In this document: positions 11,309 through 22,200 of the stretch, piece after piece
Layout: the number at the start of each line of letters is the position of its first letter
Numbering within the stretch: the stretch's first letter is position 1
Source: Phlebotomus papatasi
Taxonomy: Eukaryota > Arthropoda > Insecta > Diptera > Psychodidae
Assembly (NCBI RefSeq): GCF_024763615.1
Contig: NC_077222.1
Coordinates: forward strand, 43,524,001 to 43,588,000
Direction: 5' to 3'
DNA: 64,000 bases
Notes under the pieces: model-generated
Seen by the model: the letters and a program-made list of their open reading frames with translations, nothing else
Told to the model about the DNA's origin: nothing
Database searches by the model: none
Program-made: the position numbers and the translations under genes

Positions 11309-11538
11309 TAAGGTAAAATGCCCTCAAGTCAACCGATTCCTCAATCCGACCGGTAGAGTTATTTATTCAATTTATTTATATTTGCACTGATATTTGGCGT
11401 ATGATCTAACATGAATAGATCAATTATTCCATAAATAAATACAAATCAGTGACAATTTTATAGAAATTCATCTAAAACATTCAAATATTGACCACCGGTC
11501 GAGTCGAGGAACCGGTCGACTCGAAGGCACTTTACCTT
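11309..11538. repeat. Inverted-repeat MITE with ACCGGT-containing ends
   Basis: The left end TAAGGTAAAATGCCCTCAAG and the inverted right end TAAGGTAAAGTGCCTTCGAG continue to match for about 50 bp, reaching an ACCGGT on the right. The interior is AT-rich and includes two CAGTGA-type hairpin arms. No coding. Confidence 0.65.
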
Positions 11539-11736
11539 AAATGTGATGCTCTATGCCCATTTTTGTGATATTTCTTACGGTATTTCTGTAACACTTCTCA
11601 CATATGGTCCAGTGATTCAAAAATAATTCGGAGAACAAAGTGGTCGATTTTTTTTTCATGAGTGTGTCACTGGTGACAAACTCACGAAAATTAGAGAATT
11701 TACCCCCAGGGAGCTCCGAACGAGAAAATGGGAAAG

Positions 11737-13587
11737 ATTTAGGGGGAGGTGGGGCTACATTGTTATAAGATTTTTTTCGCCTATTAGGTGAGATTCTTAA
11801 TAATCTCACCTACTATAATCCTAACAAAATTTCATGTCGTCCGATCAAGCTCAAATTTGGCCAAAATTTGACACTTCCTGATCACGAATATATGGCTAGC
11901 TAAGTTACGTTCCCGGCCAGCCGGTCGCTCTTTGGAGCTTAATAGCTCCTAAACTAAAAGAGATATCGACTTGCGGTTTTCGGCAAAGGTTATATATCGG
12001 ATAAAAATTGCAACTTGGTGTATTGACCCCCCACCCCCCAACCACTCCTTCCGCCATTTTGAATACACCCCTCTTTCCGTTTTCTCAATGGCTCTGCTTC
12101 TATGGTATCGATCGGGCTCAAATTTTAGTATATGTTATAGCTGGGCCTTAGATCTTTCGATCAATACCAAACTTTAGGACCCCCGTCCCCCGACCCGAGC
12201 AATAAGGGTCCAAAAAAAATTCTTAAAATGGCCATTACTCCGGTTCTAATTATCAGAATTTAAAAAGTGAGGGAGTTTTGGAAAGCACTCGTGAAATGCC
12301 ACTTCTTCTTCTAACATCACAGGTTCATAAAACCACCGCTAGGGGCGCTATTTTTCAAAAGAAGATTTTTCAATTTTCTAAGTTAAATAACTCAAAAATT
12401 CCTTTGTGTGTCGAGCTGAAATTTTAGTATGTTGTAGCCGCTGATTATACCTATCAAACAAAAAAAACTTAAGTCGATCCATAACCCCTGGCCCGAGCTA
12501 TAAGGGGCCAATGTTTGAATATTGACAGGCCTCTATCTCCGGTTCTAATTAACATTTTGAGCTGAATTTTGGGTTTTTCGTTTCGTCTTGTTGAGCATTT
12601 TCAGATGGAAGTTCAAAAAGTCACCACAGGTGGCGATGCGATAGCGTCAAAATTCATCAAAATTCAACCTCGGTCAAAGTTCACGAAATTCAAAAAATCA
12701 TATCTCCGGTTTTATGTGACCGATTTTGATAAGTGAGGGCTTAAACGAAAGATCTCACAAAATGCTACAACTTTCTAGAACATTTGAACTTCTTGGAACT
12801 AACACCAGGGGCGCCACAATCGAAAAACCAATTTTAATATCACATAACCTCAATTATCTCGACTGTCGCTGAACTGATTTTGATGATTACTTCAACATAA
12901 TTGTAGAGAACATTTGTGTCTACATTTCGTCCATACATCATTTCCCGCTCAGACTACGCTATCTGTCCGATTATGCCGTTTAAGTGTGAAAAAATTGATT
13001 TTTCCCATAAAAACGCTTTAAAATGGCTCAGATGCCAATTTGACAGCTTATACTCAGCCAAGACACTTATAATAGGGTTTAAATGGAAAGTCTCACAAAA
13101 TACAACAATTCTTTGATATAGTTGAAATTCACCAAATGAACACTTGGGGCGCCCTGATCTAAAAAACGAGTTCAGAAACAAACAACCTCGCTTATCTGCT
13201 TCTGAGTAATCGATGAGATCAAGTTCTACGGCAAAATTATAGATCACATTCTGACCTACATTTCACCCATATATCACTTTTCTGTCAGTCCATCTAAAAC
13301 CTTGATATTTTGGTTCAAATAAAAAAATTTGTATAATTTCACGAATTTGATTCAATTGAATGGCGTCCCCCAACTTCAGCTTTAAATCGAATTTGCATGC
13401 ATTCCGAGTTAGCTCACATTAAGAATCTCACCTACATAAGCCGGTTAGGATTATCTGTCCCTTTCTATTGGAAACTTGCATAGACAAAACAATTCTAGAT
13501 CTAAGGACTTGCTTCGTTTCGAAACACGTGATAAAATCATATATCAATTTAGCCCTATAACTCAAAGTAGCCCTACTTCCCCCTAAA
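11737..13587. repeat. Outer MITE (GGGGGAGGTGGGGC ends) split by modular element copy B
   Basis: The left part TTAGGGGGAGGTGGGGCTAC (near 11737) and the right part GTAGCCCTACTTCCCCCTAA (near 13568) match the two ends of the intact 87-bp MITE at 23684-23770. Between them lies the complete modular element copy B, showing that copy B inserted into an existing MITE. Confidence 0.6.
11783..13464 (-). mobile_element. Large modular Helentron-like element, copy B
   Basis: Both ends are present. Read on the minus strand it starts AAAGGGACAGATAATCC and ends with the hairpin TAGGTGAGATT/AATCTCACCTA plus AAT. At 1682 bp it is shorter than copy E (1825 bp). Its tetranucleotide block is short and impure (near 11915). 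It carries the same four modules in the same order, with the boxes CCGGTTCTAATT, GGGTC/GACCC, TTTTAGTATGTTGTAG and CCACCGCTAGGGGCGC readable on the plus strand. Confidence 0.75.
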
Positions 13588-13655
13588 CCTGTTGTATTTT
13601 CGTAGTTAGGGAGTTGCAAGAAGCACTTTGGCAAAATTTAAGCCCAATTTAAGAC

Positions 13656-13722
13656 AATGAAATTTTGTCAGGTATGTAGGAGGATCCGTGGGAGGGAATT
13701 TTAAAAATCTTACCTAATAAAT
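13656..13722 (+). repeat. Relic 3-prime end of a second modular element
   Basis: ATGAAATTTTGT...AATCTTACCTAAT follows the pattern of the family 3-prime end, with several substitutions. Only the last 70 bp or so are recognisable. Confidence 0.45.
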
Positions 13723-13855
13723 TTCCAAACGTTAAAAAATTTAAATCTAGCAACTAATTGCATGCAACTAATTTGCTCATGAGTTGCACGAAACTCCCAT
13801 AATACTTATTCGCGATATTTGCATGAAACTTGGATTTTTAATTGAGAAATTATTT

Positions 13856-13861
13856 TTTATT
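13856..13861 (-). terminator. Candidate poly(A) signal of RBM22
   Basis: TTTATT on the plus strand is AATAAA on the minus strand, 19 bp after the RBM22 stop. The resulting 3-prime UTR would be very short, so another site further down is possible. Confidence 0.35.
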
Positions 13862-13879
13862 GATACAAAGAACACAAAT

Positions 13880-15160
13880 TCATTTCTTGAGGGATCCCAG
13901 GCGAGACGGATCCTGGCTGGGGTAGTGCACAGTGCCGGCGTCAATAGGCGGCGGCACGATGGGAGCTGGAACGGATGCTGCGGCTGGTATGCTGGCCGTA
14001 GCGGGGACATGAACGGGCTGAAAGGGAGCCCCTGAGCTGTACATGGGCGGCAATGGAGCCCCGGGAATGACTCCAGGTGGCAGCTGGTGGAGTTTCATGC
14101 CTGCCGGGAGGACTGTCATGTCAGCCACTTGGAGATTGAAGTAATCATTGGGATTTGGGGGCAATGGCAGAGTGCTCGGAAGTCCGGGAACAGGTTCGTA
14201 ATTTCGCTGGAGACGGGGCATCGACGGAACGTACTGTTTGCCCTGGGAATGAGCCCATTTGATGGTGAGCCTCCTGCCTCCAAGCACCAATTTGTTGAAG
14301 GTCTTCTCAGCCGCCAATTCAGCTGCACTTCTCTTGGTATACTGCACAAAGGCACACTGTTGCCTTGGCAGGACAGTGATTGTCCTGATCTCTCCGTAGT
14401 GGTAGAAGTGATCCTTGATATCCGTCTCCGTAATGTGCTCCCCAATGTTTCCCACGTACAGAGTCGTGATGCTCTTGTCCTCTGGCGGATCGAGAGTCGG
14501 GAGACTTGCTGCTCTCTTCATGATTTTATCCGCAACGGGATCATTTACTCCGTAGTATCTGTCCTTGATATTCTGCTCAGACAGAGGATCATCCGGTTCA
14601 TTGGGTTTATCGTGACGATACGGACACTCCTCGCCCCTCTTACACTCCCCCTTCACCCAGAATGAGCAGATATGTGGGCGATTGCGCTTGTAGTAGGGCG
14701 ATGTCCTGGCCAACTTGGCCAGCATATCACTAGCAGCCAGTGATTTGCCCACAGCTCCCGCTGCTGATGTCCCATCCGTGTTCTTGAGCTGATTGTCAAT
14801 GTTCTGAATGTAATATTCCTTGTTCACATCACTCTGGGGCAGATCGTCCTGAATCTTCAGCGCAGCATCGCGTACTTGCGTCGGAAGTCCATATTCCAGA
14901 TCTAGCAGACAAGTCTGGCAGACATTCTTCAGCTTGCTGCATGTCTGGCAGATTTCGGTCTTCTTAAAGCGCATCCTGGCTCCAGGGCACCACCGGAAGA
15001 TTGTGAAAGGTCGATTGCAAATCTTGCATTCCTTCCCATAGCGCTCCTTAATCATCCGGACGTAGGGATTATCTCCCAGGCAAGTCTGGCAGAGAATGGG
15101 AAATTCCGAGTCTTCCCAGTTCTGCCGATTGTACGTGTTGGTCGTCTTGGACATCGCCAT
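13880..15160 (-). CDS. RBM22: Pre-mRNA-splicing factor RBM22
   Basis: Encodes a complete 426-residue protein in one exon (human RBM22 is about 420). RBM22 (yeast relatives Slt11/Ecm2 and Cwc2) sits in the activated spliceosome, contacting U6 snRNA and the intron. Seen here: an N-terminal [10 protein letters not shown] motif and a cysteine-rich zinc-binding region (paired Cys at about 24/27, 45/48, 71/74, 81/84); a CCCH zinc finger with C165, C173, C179 and H183; an RRM at about 232-302 with RNP2 LYVGNI and RNP1 QQCAFVQY; a Pro-rich tail ending near HYPSQDP, as in animal orthologues. The ATG at 15158-15160 gives [13 protein letters not shown]; a second ATG two codons on is possible. G+C content is higher than in the flanks. 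Nothing suggests damage. The intronless form could be ancestral or come from retroposition; codons are intact either way. Confidence 0.97.
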   Translation of the reverse strand: MAMSKTTNTYNRQNWEDSEFPILCQTCLGDNPYVRMIKERYGKECKICNRPFTIFRWCPGARMRFKKTEICQTCSKLKNVCQTCLLDLEYGLPTQVRDAALKIQDDLPQSDVNKEYYIQNIDNQLKNTDGTSAAGAVGKSLAASDMLAKLARTSPYYKRNRPHICSFWVKGECKRGEECPYRHDKPNEPDDPLSEQNIKDRYYGVNDPVADKIMKRAASLPTLDPPEDKSITTLYVGNIGEHITETDIKDHFYHYGEIRTITVLPRQQCAFVQYTKRSAAELAAEKTFNKLVLGGRRLTIKWAHSQGKQYVPSMPRLQRNYEPVPGLPSTLPLPPNPNDYFNLQVADMTVLPAGMKLHQLPPGVIPGAPLPPMYSSGAPFQPVHVPATASIPAAASVPAPIVPPPIDAGTVHYPSQDPSRLGSLKK

Positions 15161-15379
15161 GATTGCAGAAGGTTTTTAAACCTGAGATTTACAAAATTTT
15201 GGAAATTACTTTTAGGAAAACACAAGCACTTTTTTCCTAACCAAAAAAACGAAACGTCAAAACATTTTGGCTTTGGAGACTTTTTTTATCCCGGTTGTCC
15301 ATACATCTTCACATGTAGGTAGGAGTTTCTCAAAATTGAACAAATACAGTAGTTAATAAATAGCATAGAATTCTCTAAT

Positions 15380-15943
15380 TATCTCCCCAATTCTGAGATA
15401 AAACTTTAAGACTTAAATCTTTAAATCGCCCTTTAAAAATCGATTCGTATTCTGTGATAAAAATCTTTAATTTTAAAGTGTCAAATTTATTTAAACCTTT
15501 AACAACACTGTAAATTTCGAATTCTACGCTAAAGTTTTACAGATTTAAAGATGTCAAATATCTATAAATCGCCTTTAATTTTAAAGTTGGTCGAGAGGAC
15601 CTTTTAAACCTTTAAGTCTAGTTCAATTTGAGATTGTCAATTGTTCAAGGGGTGTGTTTAATCAAAAAGGTGAGTTTAATTTATCACAAAGATGTATGTT
15701 TTTCGCGGAATTGCGACGAGGAGGAACTGTGGAGATTGTTATTTTTGTTGACAATAAATCGGAACTTTATGCACCATTAAAACTGGAACGTCTTGTTTTG
15801 ACATCTTGGATAATCAAATTTCTTTAGGGATGCTAAAGGCTATTTTATCCAAAATTCCTATAACTCGGAATTCGGAATCTTTAGTGTCAAAGTTAAAGCT
15901 TTAACTCAAATCTTTAGGCTTCTTTATCTCACAATTGGGGGGT
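15380..15943. repeat. Possible inverted-repeat element upstream of RBM22
   Basis: CCCCAATTCTGAGATAAA near 15384 is inverted at CTTTATCTCACAATTGGGG near 15921. Several TTTAAA-rich motifs recur inside (CTTTAAATC, TTTAAAG). It lies about 220 bp upstream of the RBM22 start codon, so it may bound the promoter. Confidence 0.4.
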
Positions 15944-16019
15944 ATGTCTTTTTAATCTTCTTTAAAACTTTTATACTTGTAGAATTAGAATTTTGGAGAG
16001 AATAAAGTAGACATCGAAA

Positions 16020-16555
16020 GAGGGAGGATGTCGTTTCTACCCGGATGTATCATACAGTTATGATGTGTTGTTAACGATAACGGCAAACGGTCATCCGTGA
16101 TACTCATTCAGGGTTATGTCATCTTATCTTTTTCTTGATTTTTATATTTAATTATATGTTCAAATGTCTACTTTAATTTCATTGGTGAATTTGGCAGTTT
16201 CTTTATAAATTTTTTGGCTGTTTTTTCTAGAATGTTTTTGAGGCTTTCTGCGTTTCCTATTGATTTGTACTTCTTTCTAGATTGCTCATACTTTTTACAA
16301 AATATTATTATGTGATTTGCATCTTCTAATGTATTACAACATTCACATTTATCATCTTCTACTATTTTAATCAGTTTGGGAAATTTTTTATCGTAGCAGT
16401 GACCTGATCTTAATCTTGATATAAGTTTTATCTCTTTTGCATTCAGTTTTATGTTTTTAAACCATGCTTTGTTTTGTACTTTTTTGTTTCTTATATTTCT
16501 GTTATATTTTCCTTGTTCTGTGATATTTTGGTAATCCGATTCAATAATATATTAA
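16020..16555 (-). mobile_element. 5-prime truncated LINE, C-terminal end of the reverse transcriptase ORF
   Basis: On the minus strand an uninterrupted frame of about 128 codons ends at TAG (16168-16170). It contains ISRLRSGHC, then a CX2CX7HX4C zinc motif (KCECC...ANHIIIFC) and a charged tail. That order is the C-terminal end of ORF2 in jockey/R1/I-type non-LTR retrotransposons. The frame is closed upstream by a TAA close to 16560, so only the tail of ORF2 was copied. The following 150 bp to about 16020 are probably its 3-prime UTR. Codon use is extremely AT-rich (Lys, Asn, Ile). No frameshift is visible, which suggests a young insertion. Confidence 0.7.
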
Positions 16556-16835
16556 AATATTGAAAAAATACCTTAAGAAAAGGAATTTATTTTTTCTGAT
16601 AAATAAACTAGATAACTTTAAAGTGTTTTCAAATTTACCACACACACACGCAATAGTATAGAGTACTTACTTAGAATAAAATGCCCGTACTTTCTCAGAA
16701 GTTTTCGTGCTGATGAACTTCCTTCTTATTTTACACGATCATAAAATGTATGAAAATATTTAGGAAGATGCCCAGAAATATTATTTTCAATCGCTGATAA
16801 ATATAATCCATCGGAACTCTTGGAAGTAAGTTTAA

Positions 16836-17032
16836 GGAAAAGTTCCCATGCTTTTCACGGTCCAAGCTTAATAATGAAATGACTAAATTTTTCCTATATT
16901 TTTCAATAAATGTGACTCATCGCACCGATATTTTAAAAAATATATTGCGGAGTCACATTTATTCAGAAACAGAGAAAAAATTAGTCACTAAGCTTGGGAC
17001 CGTGCAAAGCATGGGCACTTTCCCCTACAATT
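16836..17032. repeat. Hairpin MITE with about 85-bp inverted ends
   Basis: Left CCATGCTTTTCACGGTCC and right GGACCGTGCAAAGCATGG are inverted, and the match extends inwards through ATAAATGTGACTC and outwards to GGAAAAGTTCCC/GGGCACTTTCCCC. The interior is short, so the element is almost all stem. Confidence 0.75.
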
Positions 17033-17089
17033 TTCATGTTTTCCTTTTTTATTTATTTACGTGTATATTTGTATTCTGTTTTAAATTCA

Positions 17090-17570
17090 GCCAAAAGTAC
17101 AGGTTCTCAAAAAATGTCTTCACATGTTCTTCCAGAAATGGCTTCGGAAATTTCAGGGCGTATATCATCTTCCGGTTACAAAACTGACTGAAGTAGGCAG
17201 TAGGCAGTAGAAGTAGCTGAAGCAACTGAAGCAACTTTGGCAGCAGAGGCAGCTGGGGTAGCAAACGCAGCTAGGGAGTCAAAGGCATCAAATGCTTTAA
17301 ATACTTGTTCAATATCCGCTGGCAGAGCTTCATATTCAAGAGGATTTATGCATGAGGATCTATCAAAAGATGATCCTTAGATTTCTCGCACAGATGCCTC
17401 CAAACCAGCATATTACGCCATCCGTATATCCAACTCAACTAGGAGAATTCCAGTTGATGGGCCTCATCCAGCCGTTCCCACGTCCCTTTTATTTTTGTTG
17501 GTATTTATTCTCGGTGAGTTGGGCTCACAAATTTTTGGGATATTTCTTGTCGTGAATCGTGTATCGTGTT
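17090..17570 (+). pseudogene. Possible degenerate coding remnant, not identified
   Basis: The plus strand holds protein-like stretches in shifting frames: a Ser-rich part near 17100-17190, an Ala/Glu-rich coil-like part near 17200-17280, then after a stop (17378) an open run with AYYAIRISNSTRR followed by a hydrophobic segment near 17490-17550. G+C content is higher than the surroundings. I do not recognise the family. It could be a decayed mobile-element or host gene, or chance. Confidence 0.25.
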
Positions 17571-17649
17571 TAAGAAAAGCATTTACAGAGAGTTCTACTT
17601 TCAAAGAAATTCTCGGGACCGAAAAAAGCCTGCTAATTTACTCCAGCGA

Positions 17650-17840
17650 CATATAAAAATTGCATACCCACAGGGAGATTTTGGAGTAAGTTATGGAAAC
17701 GCCATAACTTAAACTTAAATAAGTTATGCAAAATATTTTCGGCGCCAATTTTTCAGCCTATTTTCAGCGCCAAACGCTTAATAAGAAATGGATTTCAAAT
17801 TTACCGCGTGAAAAAAATATTTTCATAGATTTAGGGGCAT
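17650..17840 (+). repeat. Dispersed repeat, paired with 28948-29110
   Basis: Shares AAAATTGCATACCC, a GCGCCAA(A/T)TTTTCAGCCTATTTT core and ATTTCAAATTTACCG/TG with 28948-29110, in the same order and orientation. Function unknown. Confidence 0.5.
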
Positions 17841-18249
17841 TTCAGGGACATTTTCGAGAACTCCAGAGGTTTCGATAATTTATTATCGACACTAGCGACA
17901 AAAAATGTAAGTTACAGTAGAATTTCTCAAATCTGAATCTCTCAAATTTGAACGACGTTTCGATTCAAAATGCCAATTGTGGGGTTATGTTTTAAAAAAA
18001 TCGTATTCTAAATGAATGAAAATCGTATTTATGTGCTTCTACCTGAATGTTTACATACATTATGATCGTATAAAGTGAAAAGGAAGTATGTTACCACTAA
18101 GTCTTGTGAGAAAGTACGGAAATTTGATTCAAAGTACAATTTAATCTCACATAAATTTCGTTACTTTTGAAAAAATTGTTCGAATTTGGGAGGTGAGAAA
18201 TGTCAAAAATACCACCCGAGCGTTCGAATTTAGAAAACTCTACTATGTA

Positions 18250-18483
18250 CAGTAGACTCTCACTCAATCGGCTCTTTTTCAATCGGGTGACAAATTTTGT
18301 TGACAATTTTCACGTTTAATTATGAGGCTAATTTGCTCAAATTCGCTGTAGTTCTTCCTATTTTATCGTGATTCTTTATAATTGAGTGCTTTTTGTGGAA
18401 TTTACAAAGGCTTTGACGCTCAATTCTATCGCTAAACCGGATGACATTTTGCCCCATATTCCCGATTGAGAAAGAGTCTACTG
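18250..18483. mobile_element. pogo/Tigger-like MITE, copy 2
   Basis: CAGTAGACTCTCACTCAATC at the left and GATTGAGAAAGAGTCTACTG at the right are inverted, with TA on both sides. 234 bp, same family as 3434-3667 and 27232-27455. Confidence 0.8.
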
Positions 18484-18489
18484 TATTAT

Positions 18490-19275
18490 CTTGTATACGC
18501 ATATAATCGAAAATCGACACTGCCCAGCGAGTATCAAATGCTAACCGATTTCAATTCAGCTGAAAATATTTGTATTTTCTGCTGAATTCAGCTAAACCTA
18601 AACGAAAATTCGCGAAACAGTGCCACTTCCATATATTTAGTTAGCACTTTTTGTTCGGCGACTGCTGATCGGTCAGGAAATTTTTCCTAATGGATTTAGC
18701 AAGAATATGCTGAAGCTGAATACGCACCTTTTATCAACTAACTGTGCTCGCTGGGTGGCGATGCGTCGCCGTATAGGACAGTATCATTTCACCTCAGAGG
18801 GTCAATTTTTGAACTTCTCACTCGCACCCGTGAGCTCTTTAGTGACCGAGACAAATCAACTAGCACACGCCGCAGATTCAAATCCTGTAACGATTCCAAG
18901 ATAAAGTACTCGTTGCACGTACTCAAGAATCTGTGGGGTGTTTGAGTCTATTTCTCTTGGCCACTAAAAAGCTCGCGGGTGCAAGTGAGAGTTTCAAAAA
19001 ATTAGCCCTCAGATTTGAGAGACTCTACCACCGACTTTATTGTAATTTCATCTTCAAATAAAGCTTAAAAAAGGGCAAATTGTGATTTCTGAAAGAGATT
19101 ATGAGATATCTCTTCGGTATAAATTACAAATATTTGAAATTTTTTGTTGCACGACGTGTTGGTAGTCCAACTGGGTTTGGTTTGGAGACTTTTTGTGGTA
19201 TGGAAATTTTGTATGGTCGAGTGTTTATCTAATAAAAGTTGGGAAAATCGGGAAAATCACATAAATCTGGAAGAA
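18490..19275. other. Region upstream of COG5, no clear element
   Basis: No recognised gene or repeat. It should contain the COG5 promoter and 5-prime UTR, but I see no convincing TATA box or initiator. Confidence 0.3.
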
Positions 19276-22200
19276 ATGAAGGAAGACATCTGTGACAAGA
19301 TAGAGAAGGATGGTGAGGATGATCAGAGAGAAATTTAAAGCAAAATATTTATGAATTATTACTTTCTTTAGAATTCTACCAGACTTATCTTCGGGAAGGA
19401 GTGTCGAGTCAGCAGCTGGAAGCCAGTAAATTCTTCTCCTACACTGAACAAATCAACAAACTGGCCGAAGGATTAGAAGCTCTGTCCACTGAACTTCAGA
19501 GTCAGGTTAGAGAGCAACATGGAGCGCTCCTGTCTCAAGCCAGTCATGCCGGAAAGTTGGAGGGAACTCTGGAAGTGGTTCATGGGCACATGATGAGTCT
19601 CGTTGGGGCTGCCAATCGGCTGAAGAATCATGTAAATAAACCATACGAGGTGCTGGAGAGCAAGACAAAGGTCTTGGGGAGGTTGCATGAAACCACTCAC
19701 ATCCTTCGACAAGCCGGAATCTTCCTGCAACTCTACAAGAAGCTCCTAGGGACGAAAGAATTTGAGAAGCAGGCAGTGATCTTTCATGAAATTGACTCAT
19801 TGATCCAGGATGATACGCTGAACAGTGTGAAATTCCTAAAAGATGAAATCGCACATGTTCAGAGCAATCGCAGGAAGCTAATTACTCTGGCTGACAAGGA
19901 ACTGAATACAGCTCTGAAAAATCTCAATGTGGACACTGTTCAGAGGAGTCTACAGATTTTCTCAAATCTCCAGATCCTGAAGAAGTACATTGATGATCTG
20001 CTTGAGACTTTTGTCGGAGACATCAAGCAGTCTATCAAGGAGTGCTGTACGGCACCTGAGACAAAGATTTCTGGGACTCGAGATACAGAGCCTAAAACCA
20101 CTTCCAAGGCCCAAATGAGAGCTCCTGGCAAAGCTCCAGCACTGACAACTTCCCTGCATTTCCGTGCTAAGCTTTGGAATGCATTGGAATGGCTGTTTGC
20201 CGAGGAGATCTTCAGCTGCAGCGCCCAGATCAGGTTCCTGCACAAGTGCGTGAGGAATAGTGGGCTGATGGATGCCGATATGGAGATCGAGGAGCAATGG
20301 TGGAAGGGACTGCAGGAACTCCTCAAGACATCCTTCCGGGACTGTCCACCTCACATTGGCCAGTGTCTTCAGCAGGGACTCCCGAAGCTGGTGGCTGAGA
20401 CGAAAAACCTCTTCACGAAGCTCCAAATGGATTCGCCCTTCGAGTAAGTCTTTTGAAAATTTCACAGATATTGGAATTAATTAAGAAATCACACGTGAAA
20501 ATATTGTGGCTATGTGAATATTTTCTGAACAAAATTTAAGGAGACATAATCAGCAGTCTTGCCTTGCAAAACCGTTTTTAAGGACATTTCGAATTCGCGT
20601 CATTCCTTTCTTTGTTTCAAACTTGTCATTTTTTGGATATTTTAGTCAAACTTAGGTGGCCTTGAAAAATTCCTAAGTCTGATTTTTTTTAAGTCAAAAG
20701 TTAAAAAGGCTTAGGGTAAGTGTGCCAAATTCCGGCCAGCTTGCAATTTCGGCCACCTTTTTTGTTCCTCGAATTTCAATGAATTTTTAGTTTTTGCGTA
20801 TACTCTAGAAATAATGCAATGCAAAAGAATAACAAAAAATGTAGCTTCGACAAACGAGATGACGTGAAAAAGATACAGTAGACTCTCGCAAATTCGGGTC
20901 TTTTAAGTTCGGGCCACTTTTTAATTTGGGCAGCAGTTAAATTTGAAAAAAGTTTGTTGACATTTTTCAAGTTTGATTATGATTATCAAAATGGAGAAAA
21001 TATGCTCAAATTTAGAGTATTAGCTCAAATTTAGAGTAGCTCAAATTTAGAGTAAATAAAGACGGTAAACTCTTTTTACAAGGTTCCAAGCAACACTCTT
21101 ACAAAAGAAAGAATTAAAAAAAATCAATTTGTATTTAAAATATTACATTTCAAACTTGAGACTTTAACGCTTGCATGCAACTATGCCGAAATTTGGCACA
21201 CTTACCCTAAGAGAGTGTATTTCTCAGCCGATTGGGACAAATTACGGTAGATTGGAAAGGTCTTTAAATCTAGCAAGGCCAAATCGGTTTCTCGTTACTA
21301 CCGTTTCGTCTCGTTTCGTCGTCGTTACTACCGTCTCGTTATTTACTACAAAGTGTTAGAACCATTCAGGGAATCTGCTCTGCAATGGTGAAAGCCCTTG
21401 GAGATTTCCCTAAATAGAAGGTCAAAAATTAACTGTTTTCGCGATTATTTTATTTTTATTTATTTATTTTTTCTTGAGGAGAAGAAACAACAAACCTTTC
21501 TGAAATTTTTAGTATAGACCTTAAATTTATAACTTTAAAAATTCCCTACTTTAATTAGGTGAGATTCTTAATAATCTCACCTACTATAATCCTACCAAAA
21601 TTTCATGTCGTCCGATCGAGCTCAAACTTGGTCAAAACGTGTTTTGACACTTCCTGATCACGAATATGTGAGATAAGACTTGCAATGAAAGATATCGACT
21701 TGCGGTTTTCGGCAAAGGTTATATATCGGGTGAAAATTGTAACTTGGTGCATTGACCCCCCACCCCCATCCCTCCTTCCGCCATTTTGAATACCCCCTTT
21801 TTTGCTTTCTCAATAGCTCCGCCCCTATGGCATCGATCGGGTTCTAATTTTAGTATGTTATAGCATGGCCTTAGAGCTTTCGATCAATACCAAACTTTAG
21901 GACCCCTGACCCCCCAGACCCGAGCTATAAGGGTCCAAAAAACAATTCTTAAAATGGCCATAACTCCGGTTCTAATCGTCAGAATTTAAAAAGTGAGGGC
22001 GTTTTGGAAAGATCTCGTGAAATGCCACTTTCCCTTATAACATCGCAAGTTCATAAAACTACCGCTAGCTAGGGCGCTATTATTAAAAAGAATATTTTTC
22101 AATATTCTAAGATAAATAACTCAAAAATTCCTTTGTGCATCGGTCTGAAATTTAAGTATGTTTTAGCCGCAGATCATACCTTTCAAACAAAAAAATACTT

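Noticed and set aside
11783..13464. Canonical Helitron
   Set aside because: No 5-prime TC and no hairpin 10-12 bp ahead of a CTRR end; the Helentron-like arrangement fits better.
14087..14665. 192-codon plus-strand frame over RBM22
   Set aside because: Antisense shadow of the RBM22 coding sequence.
19401..20447. COG5 exon read as a complete protein starting at 19401
   Set aside because: The first codon there is GTG. A splice acceptor at 19371 and a good upstream exon give an ATG start, and the end runs into a GTAAGT donor.
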